From the NCBI GenBank assembly GCA_035235625.1, contig CP141145.1, positions 4,712,001 through 4,776,000 on the forward strand: a stretch of DNA of 64,000 nucleotides, written 5' to 3'. This DNA comes from Saururus chinensis. Taxonomy: Eukaryota > Streptophyta > Magnoliopsida > Piperales > Saururaceae. The notes below the pieces were generated by a model. It was not told the DNA's origin, ran no database searches, and was given only the letters and a program-made list of their open reading frames with translations. Positions 33,901 through 45,900 of the stretch are shown here, piece after piece. Made by a program: the position numbers and the translations under genes. How positions within the stretch are numbered: the stretch's first letter is position 1; each line of letters starts with the position of its first letter.

Positions 33901-36900
33901 TGGCTTTAGATCTATCAAATATTGAACTCTCTAAGTTGTTCTGGCCTCTTGTAACCGATAAGGAATCTCTATGCATTTGCTGGATCTTTCGCACTATGTT
34001 CATGATTTTAGCATTTTGTTGTGTCCTGACTGCCACCTCTATGCTGCATGTCATGGCCAAGTTATTTGCATTAGGCCCATTTATTTCTTCTTTGCTTTGT
34101 ACCCGTGATGAGGGCAAGACTATGTAAAGGAGGTACTGCCAGTTTGCTGAGTTAAGCATGATTATTCAGTCCTTAATCCTCTCTCTCTCTCCCTCTCACA
34201 CACACACAGACAGAGAGGGAGAGAGAGAGAGACTTAATATGTCTGTTACCCTGATTCTCCCCTCGGCCCCTTTCCATCCCTGCACTATAGGAGCTCGAGG
34301 AAAGGCTTTTGTTACCACCTTCGTCCTACTTCTCCCTGGAACCCCTCCAACTTGTATCGGAGCGTCCTTGATCCTACCATGGCCTCTCATCACATTTATG
34401 AATGGAAGAACACGAAGCAGAACCAATAGAGGTTGCATCTGCATACCATGCCAAGACACCCACTCCTGTGCTGTTCTCGGTGGGTGGGATCAGTGCCTTG
34501 CCCTGTCCACCATTTAACAGCCAGCGGCATTTCCTTGTCGAGTTACGATCCGACCTCTGTGCTTCCCATGAAAAACAGCAAGTTACATTGTATCAAACTC
34601 AGCAAGACCAGTCCCCCTGCCTGATTGCAGCCACCTCCCAGCCCAACGGAGTTGCCCAATCCAAAGACGGACAGGTGGGGGTGTGGGAAGGGGGGGGGGG
34701 GGGGAATCTAGCACTGGCAGGGGCCTTCTCCATCAGCCACCCCTGCCTACCCTCCCCACCACACTGGCTTCCATGACCGAAGCAAAACAAGCATTGCCAC
34801 CCTCTTCAGTGGCCTCCCCACCCTTTCTCAGGGGGTGGCACACCAAACCACTATGCTGACCACTGGCTTGGGCATCCGGGCTGATTCACAGGGCATAATC
34901 GAAAGCCTCCATCTTTTCGACAGTATGTCAATGCTGGGTATCAACAAAAATATGAGATTACTGTCCATTGGCATGATAATGAAGCATTTGAAGATGAAGG
35001 CTGGGATGATTTGGCTTATGGACTGTCCCCAAGGCCGGCATCAACTTGTTGGTCTTCCCCAAAATTCTAGCACCGCCAGCCCCAATGAATGGATCTTTTG
35101 GGCTGAGTGATTTTTCAATTTCAACGTACTTGTCTTTGATCAAGTAGTCCTCTTGGCGACGTTCCACCTCAAAGGGGATGCCTTGGTGTGGCTCTGTCAG
35201 CTTGAAAAATAAGAGCCAAACCTCACTTGGGAATTCACGGTCACTGAGCTTTGTGCCTGTTTTGGCCCCAATGAATATGAAAACTTTAACTTCCGGCTCC
35301 AAATCTTATACTAGACCTTCACCTTCTGTGCTTACCAGACTGATTTTTTGTGCCTTGCTACAGAGGATTAAACTCCGGCCACCCTTCTATCCAATTTTCT
35401 TAGTGGCCTCAAGGATGACCCTCAAGCTGAAGTCCGGCAGTTTCAGTTTAGAACCTTGTGCGCCGTGATTTTCCTTTTCTATAAGAGAGCCTCACCCACT
35501 GTCACCGTAGCTGCCTCAGCCTCCTTCATGTCCATTCCTGGCATCACACTGCCACCTCGTGAGGATCCACACGGGGCAACTTTGCTGGCTGTAATGGTCC
35601 CTTCAAGCAGTTAACCCTGACCCAGATGGAAGGGCGGTATTCTCACTGGCTGTGCTACAACTCTGACAAACATTATGTGCTGGGCCATTGTTACAAGAAA
35701 CCAGGTACTATCATTATTATGGAATAGCTGCCAGAAGATGATGCTGTCGCTGACTCCTTGCCTAAGCCTTCGTTGGAAGCCTGACATCATTCCTGAGGTC
35801 TCGATGCACACATTTTTGGGTGCTTTTAATATTTTTCACTATGCATATACACGGCACTTTGAAGCATCTGTGCTTATTGATAGTGGGAGTAGAAATATCA
35901 ATGATTATGTGGCTTGTCATCTTGGATGTTTAAGTCAAACAATTTGCATCCTTTGATGTTCTTATTGGCAATGGCCGACACTTGGAAAGAGTTGGCATCT
36001 GTCCCAGCATTTCACTCACAATCTAGGGCCACATCTTTGTACTCGACCTATTCTTGCTGTCGACGAAAGGAGCAGATGTAGTCTTGGGTGTACAGTGGCT
36101 GCATGAGTTGGGACCGGTGACTTGGGATTTTTGAAATATGTTGATGGACTTCAATTATGACGGCACCCACGTTCAGATTACCTGCCGACAACTGGGTACA
36201 TTATACCCCACAATCCATTAACTCCCTATTCAAGTTTGCTGCCTAGGGAGTGCTTATGGGCCTCCTACCCTTGACTGACCTGCCACCTCCACCAGTACCC
36301 TCTGATTGGCCCTTTTGTTAAAGGGAGGCTTATGACGACATCTTCAAGGACTCAATGGTTCTTCCTTGGGCCTGCTCACATGACTAGGGCTGGGAATCAG
36401 GTTAGGTTAGGTCAAATCGGGTCGGGTTGGGTCGGCCTTGACCCACACTTTTAGGGTTTCTTTCTAATTAAAAATTACTAATTGACCCGCACAAATATTA
36501 CTAATTGGCTATTAAATAAAATAAAAATAAAGAGAAAATAGAATTCTAAGTGAATTTCTTTCAAATCTCTTCACCTTGAGTCATGACATCGTTAAATAAT
36601 AGGGTTGAGGTCGGGTTGTGTGGGTTATGCGGGTAAATCCCCACCCAACCCTACTTTTAAAATGGGTAAAATTTTAAAACCCTAACACTGACCCCTATTT
36701 TTAATGTGGTCGGTTTGGGTGTGGGTTAAGTGGTTCGGGTTGAATTTTACCAACCCTACACATTACCACAAGATCCATATTCAGCACGGTGCCCAATCAG
36801 CCTACATTCAACCCTACCAGTATAGCAGGTTGAGAAAGATGAAATTGAATGACTCGTAAAGGAGATGCGCTCTTTTGGTCTCATCCAAGCTAGAACTGGC

Positions 36901-39900
36901 CCCTATTCCTCTCTCGTCCTCCTAGTGCACAAAAAGGATATGTAGTGCTTTTGTAAGCACTTAACACCATCATTGATAAAGATAAAGACCATATCTACGT
37001 TATTAAAGAATTACTTGATGAACTTGTGGGAACTCGTTTTTTTTTGGCAAAGTTGTATTTGAGGTTAGTGTACCATCAGATTCACATGCACCCATTGGAT
37101 GTTCACAAAACAGCTTTTAGCATGTATGACAGACACTTCAATTTCGCGTCATGCTCTTTGGGCTCTCAAATGCCCCCTCCACATTCCACAGCCTAATGAA
37201 TAACATTTTGAGGCCATTCTTTATGATAGTTTTTTTTTGTGATATTTTGGTTTACAGTGGTTCTTGGGAATCTCACCTTCATCACCCAGGTTGTTTTTAC
37301 CACTCTCAGGGATCAGTAAATTTACTTGAAGTAATCTAAGTGCTCCTTTGGCCAGCAGAAAGTGGACTATTTGGGGCATGTTATTTCTGCCACTGGATTC
37401 ACTATATATCCCTTTAAAATTGAAGCAGTCCTGCATTGGCCGTCTCCATCTTCTCTACAGTTATTGTACTGGTTTTTGGGTTGAATAGGTTACTATCATG
37501 GTTCATGCCTCACTATGGTACCCTAGTGGCTCCTCTTACCCCCCTACTAAAGAATGGGGTCTTTTGAGTGGACTTGAGTAGCCCTAACTACCTTTAAGGC
37601 CCTCAAGGCTGCCATGTCTTCACCTCTTGTTTTGGCCTAATAGGACTTCTCAAAACATTCATTGTTGAAAGTGATGCGTCTAGCGGCCTCAGCACAGTTA
37701 TGATGCAAGATGGTTGTCCCATTGCCTATTTCTCCAAAGTTCTCTATGGGCACTCCCTGTGGTTATCAACATATGAGCTTGACATGCTTGCAATTGCGTT
37801 TGCAGTCACTAAATCGTGCCCTACCTCCTTGGCCGCCACTTTGTCATCAAAACCAACCATCATAGCCTCTATTACATTATGGATCAGTGTGTTTCTACAC
37901 CCGCCCAACAGCGTTGGGTGTCTGAACTCATGGACTACGATTATGAGCTGATTTATAAAAGGTGTCTAACAACCATGCCGCCGATGCACTATCAAGGCAA
38001 ATGGAGGACAACCAGCTTCTTGCAGCTTTGACGGTCGCCTCATTTCCCTTCGTAGAGGCCTGCTCTTCTGAGGCACATCTAGGGGCCTCCACCCTATTCC
38101 AATGTCTTTGTGTAGATCCTTGATGCTCACCTTCTTTTCTTATGCCGGACGAATTGGTGATTTGGTGCGATAGGTTGTGGGTGCCCACCATTTTCACAGT
38201 TCTTCAATGATGGCCATGAAGGCCACTTCTGCACATACCAAAGGTTGTCTCCAAACTACTTTTGGATTGGGATGAAGAATACAATATATGACTTTGTCAC
38301 CACCTGCATGTCTGTCAATAAGCCAAAGCTGCCACCGTTTCCCCCGCGGGTCTATTGTAGCCCTAGCCCATTCCCGAGTAGGTGTAGGAAGACATTTCAA
38401 TGGACTTCATTGAAGGCCTTTCGGTGGTGGTGTAACACCTTGGGTTTTCATTCTCATAAACAAATAGACAATACGAAACTCAGGGTGTTATCATACTTTT
38501 CCAACATTAAAATAAATCACTTAATGAAATAAGATAATCATAATCCAGGATCACAGCCATGTGCAAGTGTAATAATATAATGAAATAACAGGAACTAATC
38601 TTTTGGGCAAAAAAGTGCCTTATTATAAATTAACATGAAAATAAAACCTATAGTCCTAATAACTTCAGAAGTCTACCTTGCTAGCACTGTGTATCGCCTG
38701 CTAATATAAACCTGCTACTCTGAATCTTGAGCTAAACTTGCATCGCAGAGATGCATGAGTATTTCCACTAATATTCAATAAGATGCAAGAAAAACCACTC
38801 ATAGACATGCCATGGAGATGGATATAGAAACAAAGGGGATCATTTAGATAATGAGCTGTAAGACACCAGTTAAATGATGACACAAGTACACCACTACATA
38901 AGAGACTAAATGTCAATTTGAAATATAACTCATAGGGTTTGACCTCTGACTAATAAAGGACAAGAGCAATCAAATTGAAAGTAGACTCTGCGCAGGAAAC
39001 AATTTACTTAAACAATTTACTTATTGCTGCCCGAATGCGGGTTCCCGCTCAAAGGAGTAAATTGTATGCTAACAGTAAATCCTAATATCCTTAGAGGTCC
39101 ACTTGGATTAGGCTTAAAGATGTAGGTACCAACTGTGCTCGTGGACACGCTGGCCGGAGGTAGATGAGCTTTCTATGATGCTCAAAAACCTAGATGCACG
39201 CGAAGTACTTAAAGAGCTAGGGACCAAAGCCCCGAAAGTGCAGAGGCCACACGGGCCTGAAGTGCCACCATGGTTATTACGGTGAGCTTACTTAAAATTT
39301 AACTCAAACATATGATACAATTTAGCCATATAATACTATTCTTACGTGGACTCATATGGATCTGCAAGTGTAGACCTAATAAACCTCACGGTTATAGCAT
39401 TAGTCAGAGCAAGGTATAGAATGATGCAAACGGTTTAAAGATTAATCACAGCATATAACAACATATAGTTGTAGCAAGACCATGGGTAAAACCCAAAGAA
39501 TAAGACCCATGAGAGCAGGGATTAATCTCAGCATAAAATACATGAAACCGATTGACATAATCAACACGATAATAGGACGAATTAAGGCTGAGACATTAAC
39601 ATAATTAGCATGATAACATGACGAGTTAGGGCTGAGACATTCTGACATAATCAACATGATAACATGAAAAATTAGGGCCGAGACATGAATCTAACCAGCA
39701 TGATAATAAATCGAATTGGGGCTGAAATAAATTAACCTAATTGCATGACAATGAATCGAATTGGGACTGAAATAAATTAACCTAATCAGCATGACAATGA
39801 ATCGAATTGGGACAATGAATTGAATTGGGGGTGAAATAAATTAACCTAATCAGCATGACAATGAATCGAATTGGGACAATGAATTGAATTGGGGCTGAAA

Positions 39901-42900
39901 TAAATTAACCTAATCAGCATGACAAGGGATCGAATTATGGCTGAAATATATAATTAAAACCAGCATGATAAGAGATCGAATCAGGGCTAAAATATATAAT
40001 CAAAACTAGCAAGATAAGAGATCAAATTAGGGCTGAAATATAAAATCAAAACCAACAAGATAAGAGATCGAATCAGGGCTGAAATATATAATAAAAACCA
40101 GCAAGATAAGAGATCAAATCAGGGTTGAAATATATAATAAAAACCAGCAAGATATGAGATTGAATCAGGGCTGAAATATAGAATCAAAACTAGCAAGATA
40201 ATAGACCGAATTAGGTCTGAAATATATAATCAAAACTTGCAAGATAAGAGATCGAATTAGGGTTGAAATATATAATTAAAGGCAACAAGATAATAGATCG
40301 AATTAGGGCTGAAATAAAATTAACAAAATCAGTATGATAAGGGATCGAATTAGGGGAAAAACATAAGATTATGACCAACATAATTATGAATGTAAAAACT
40401 ATATCCTACCACTACCTGCCTGCCTCAAAAACTTTGCTCCCTCACTCTTATGCCTTTCCTTCTATGCTGATGAGTTAGAAGGTGCTGAAATCCCCTGCTA
40501 TGATCTACAGTTACTTCAGTTACTTTATTAGTTGTTATAATAAGTGCACGTAGGCACCCATGTTAATGTGCACGTTGTTGCTTTAATTCAGTTGTTAGTC
40601 AGTTTAGTTAATAGTTAGTTTTAGCCTATGTAGTTAGATGGCTGTTTCTATGTAGCCTGTTGGCCAATAGCCTTAAGTAGGCTGACTCATTGTAATTAGG
40701 TTTATGCAAAAATTAATTAATCTTTTCCTTTCCACTGTTCGTCTCTCTCTGTTCGACTCTCCTTTGAATTCTCGTACTCTTCCCTGGCGAGATAGCACTT
40801 GCAATCTGCAAGTGCGCCTCATCCTCCTCTTCCCTTGACCTTCTTCCTCACTTCGCACCCAATTCGCAGGATTTCAACAGAGGGACATAACAAGTTGGTA
40901 TCCGAGCAGTCTTTCCTCGGATTTTTCTTCCCATGGCAAACGGACAAGTCTATGAAAGGAGAACCCAACCCGTCGGCCAAGAGAACGCTGGGGAGGAACC
41001 AGGAATGACCCCGGCCCACCAAGCCGCCACTGCTCCACATTGTAACGCGGATCCATTTCCTGACATGGCAGTGGAAATTCCTCAGACCACCGCAGCCCAT
41101 TCACCGGCAGGAGCAGTCCAGTCGTCCAACGACTGGGACCAGATTTTGGGGGCCCTATCGTTGCTTCAGGTTCAAACCATGGAGGCCCAGCGAATATTTC
41201 TCTAGGAATTAAAGACAGAACTTTGTTCGTCTGCGGATCGCCAGCAAGCAACGCTGGACCAAATACGCAAGGATCAGGCTGCTTGTTTGGTCGCATTCAC
41301 AGCAGGGTTGGTGCCTGCTCCTCCGGTCGCTTTTCCTTCATTGGTAGTAGCACGCCCCCATGGCAAGGGCATTCTCTAGCGACCATCTGCGACCCTGTTT
41401 CCTCAGGGATCTGGTCGACCTACACAGCACCTTCCCACAGACATTCACTAGTGAGGTGCGTATGCCAGCCCCTTCAACTGGACCAAGTCGCGCCCCGTTG
41501 GCATCTGTATTGGGCAATGAACCAGCCCCAATTCATCAGTGGCATGATAATGACATCTATTCAGATGAAGTAGCAGAGGAGGGAACCTATGGACCTACAC
41601 CTAAGGCAAGCACAGTTCGGCTTAATTTTCTTGAATAGTCTGGTGAAGACAACCCAAATGAGTGGGTTTCACGAGCTGAGCGGTTTTTCACCTACCAAGG
41701 CACCCGACCTGATCAGCGTGTGCTTTTAGCGTCCTTCCACCTTAAGGGGGATGCCCTTGTATGGTTACAACAGCTCGAATAGCAAGAGGGCATCATATCA
41801 TGGGATTATTTAGTGGTAGAATTATGTGCTTGCTTTGGGCCCGAGTATGAGGATTTTGACTCCCGTCTGCACAATCTCCGCCAAACTTCCTCTATCAGGA
41901 CATATCAGACTGATTTTGCTAGACTTGCAACCCGTGTGGAATGGACGGCGTCGGCTCTTCTTTCCAAATTTATGAGTGGGTTGCGAGAGGATATTTAAGC
42001 GGAAGTACGACAGTTTGAGCCAGCCAATCTTCGCCAAGTTATCTGTCTTGCCCGCATTCAGGAGGAGCAACTTCAGCGCCTGCGAAGGGGTAATCGTGCC
42101 TTGCCAGTTAACCGACCTCCTCCGGCTCACCCCGCATCTACCCCGAGCCAGGTCAGGCGCCTTACTTTGGCTCAGATGGAGGACCATCATTCTCGAGGTC
42201 TTTGTTTTAACTGTGATGAGAAATTTGTGCCCGGGCACAAATGCAAACGACCAGGTTTGGTGTTAATAATGGAAGAGAGGCTGCTTGCAGGAGACAGTTC
42301 TGAGTGTGATGAGCCAGATAATGTTCCCGAAATCTCTCTGCATGCGTTTGATGGTTCTTATGAGCCCCGCACCTTCAGAGTGGAGGGCTCTATAAAACAG
42401 CAAGAGGTCTCCTTACTTATCGATAGCGGCAGCACACATAATTTTATTAATGATAGGGTGGCACAAAGATTGGAATGTACTATTCAGCCATCTACCTCCT
42501 TCGATGTGCTCATTGGCAACGGGAGATATCTGTAGAGCAATGGGGTATGTCTTAATGTCCCTTTATTAATTCAAGGACATTTATTCCATCTAGATCTATT
42601 TCTGCTACCCACCAAGGGGGCCGATGTTGTGTTGAGAGTGCAATGCTCCAAGATCTTGGCCCCATTACATGGGATTTTAAGCAGTTACATATGGATTTCG
42701 CTTATGGTGATGTCCAAATTCAGCTCAGAGGGCAGCAACCAGGTACACTCCATTTAGCACAGTCCATAAGTGCTCTTTTCAAATTTGCTGCAAAAGGATT
42801 TTTATTGCAATTGTGTACTGAACTGGCACCTCAGCTTGGTAATATTCGAAGGGTTTGGAATCCTTGTTGATCGAGTATGATAGTCTTTTTTGGGCGCCCT

Positions 42901-45900
42901 CAGCTCTAACTCCAGGCCAACAACATGATCATAGAATTCATATCCAGCCCGGGTGTCTCCCTGCTAATGTTCGTCTCTACAGGTACCCTTAAGTGCAGAA
43001 AGTTGAGATTGAGCGGTTGGTACAGGAAATTCTCTCTTCAGGACTCATTCGGCCTAGCACCAGTCAGTACTCTTCTCCAGTTCTTCTTGTTCGCAAGAAA
43101 GATGGGTCATGGCGCTTCTGTGTAGATTATTGTGCTTTGAATGCCATTACAATTGAGGATAAGTATCATATTCCGGTGATTCAAGAGTTATTAGATAAAT
43201 TGGCAGGGGCGACGGTTTTCACTAAGCTTGATCTGCGCTCAAGATACCACCAGATTAGGATGCATCCACCTGACATCCATAAGACAGCTTTCAGAACACA
43301 TGATGGCCATTATGAATTTATGGTCATGCCCTTTGGATTATCGAATGCCCCATCTACTTTTCAGAGATTGATGAACGATATATTCCGGCCTTATCTGAGA
43401 CGATTTGTTTTAGTATTCTTTGATGATATCCTGATTTATAGTAGATCTTGGCCGAAACATATGCAGCACATCCGGATGGTTTTCTCTACATTATTTGACC
43501 ATGTTTTGTTCCTAAAAAAATCAAAGTGTGCTTTTGGCTTACCGTAGGTGGACTACTTGGGGCATGTTATCTCAGCCTCAGGAGTATCTACCGATCCTTC
43601 CAAAATTGAGGCCATTATCCATTGGCCCATTCCTACTATTCGTGCACCCTAAGGTTTCTTGGGCTTGACAGGGTTTACAAGCGCTTTATTTAGGGATATG
43701 GTGCATTGGCCGCCCCACTCACTACTCTACTCAAAAAGGGGACCTTCCATTGGACTTTGGAAGCCCATACCTCTTTTGATGCTCTGAAGCTAGCCATGTC
43801 CTCACCCCTGGTGCTTGCTCTTCCGGATTTCTCCCAACCATTTATCATTGATAGTGATGCTTCCTCACAAGGATTGGGAGCTTAGCTTATGCAGAATGGT
43901 CAACCCATCGCTTACTTCTCTAAGGCAATTTCTGGACGGACTGCATAGTTATCCACTTATGAGTTGGAGATGCTAGCCATTGTTCATGTAATCTCCAAGT
44001 GGCGACCTTATCTATTGGGGCGAAAATTCCTTATCTAGACAGACCGCCAAAGCTTCGTTATTTTTTGGATCAGAGGGTGGCCTGTCCTTCTCAGAAGCGT
44101 TGCGTTTCTAAACTCTTGGGCTATGATTATGAGTTGGTCTATAGGAAAGGGAGTGACAATCAGGCTGTAGATGCATTATCACGCCTGTCTGAGGGTACAT
44201 GCCTGTCTACCATCTCCATGCCGACTTTCCCATTCATGGCTGAATTGAAGCAAGCTTATCAGCAATACCCAGCAGCATCTTCAATTATTGAAAAGTTGCG
44301 TGTTGACCCATTAGGCTCCCCGCCTTTCAATCTGCAGGGCAATATACTTCTTTGGAGCAATCACTTGTGGATTCCTGCAGTCCCTCAGCTTCAGCAACAG
44401 CCTTTCCATTATTTTCACTCCTCTCCCATTGCTGGACATGAAGGCCAATTCCGTACTTATAAGTGGGTTTCTCAGAGCTGTTATTGGAAGGGACTCAAGG
44501 GAGCTGTCCATGATTTTGTTGCTTCTTGTGACGTATGTCAACGCTCTAAGACCCTCACTTCATCTCCCGCGGGGTTACTTCAGCTACTACCTATTCCAGA
44601 GCACATTTGAGAGGATATTTCTATGGACTTCATTGAGGGCTTGCCCCTAGTACAAGGTAAAAGTGTCATTTTCGTGGTCATTGATCGATTGTCTAAATAT
44701 GCACACTTTTCGCCTTTGGGACATTCATACACCACGGGCCACATTGCAGAGGTTTTTGTTCGGGACATTGCTCGTCTCCATGGCATGCCATGCTGTATTG
44801 TCTCTAACTGTGATCCAGTGTTCTTATCCAAATTCTGGAAAAGTTTCTTTGAGTTGCAAGGTACATCCTTAAAGATGAGTACCGCTTATCACCCTCAGAT
44901 AGACGGCCAAACGGAGGTCCTTAATCGCTGCCTTGAGCAGTATTTGCGTTGTTTTGTAGGCTATCTACCCCGTAGGCGGCTCTCGCTCCTTCCTTGGGCA
45001 GAGTGGTCATATAACACCGCATTTCACACGTCCCTTGGTATGACCCCCTTCCAGGTGCTTTATGGGCGGCCTCCACCCACCATTCTTGCCTATGTGCCAC
45101 ACCGTTCAGATGTGGGCGCGGTTGATCAGTCACTACAGGAGCGTGATGAAATCTTATGGTCTCTTAAACACAGTTTGCAGGCAGCCCAAAATAGAATGAA
45201 ACAAATCTATGACCGTTCTCATACTGACAGAGTTCGTCGTTGGTGATTGGGTCTATGTGCGTCTTCAGCCGTATCGTCAAGCTTCAGCCCGCCCATCCAG
45301 CCATCACAAGCTACTACCCCATTTCTATGGACCATATTTAGTTGTGGAAAAGGTGGGCCCGTTGGCTTATAAGCTTCAGCTTCCTTCTACGGCTCACATT
45401 CACCCTGTTTTTCATGTTTCTCGCCTTCGTCAGTTCGTGGGAAATCCTTCTGAGATCACTCTATTACTTCCACCACCTGCTACACCATCCATTGTTGAAC
45501 TGAAGCTTACTCCTATATCTATTGAATCGACTTGAAGAATTTGTCGTCAAGGCTGGTTGGTTACTGAAGTCTTAGTTGCATGGCAAGACCGACCTTTAGA
45601 AGATGCCACTTGGATACTCGAAGAAGACTTTCTCAGCCAATTCCCTAATTGGATGCCTTGAGGATAAGTCGTTTTTCATTGGTGGAGGGATGTTATGATC
45701 TACAGTTACTTCAGTTACTTTATTAGTTGTTATAATAAGTGCACGTAGGCACCCATGTTAATGTGCACGTTGTTGCTTTAATTCAGTTATTAGTCAGTTT
45801 AGTTAATAGTTAGTTTTAGCCTACGTAGTTAGATGGTTGTTTCTATGTAGCCTGTTGGCCAATAGCCTTAAGTAGGCTGACTCGTTGTAATTAGGTTTAT

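Noticed and set aside
39520-40370. A CRISPR-like array (regular 46-bp repeats)
   Set aside because: There are no unique spacers between repeats; units are contiguous and diverged, in a plant LTR: a minisatellite.
41822-42238. 138-codon reverse-strand frame within R3
   Set aside because: Antisense shadow of the R3 gag gene.
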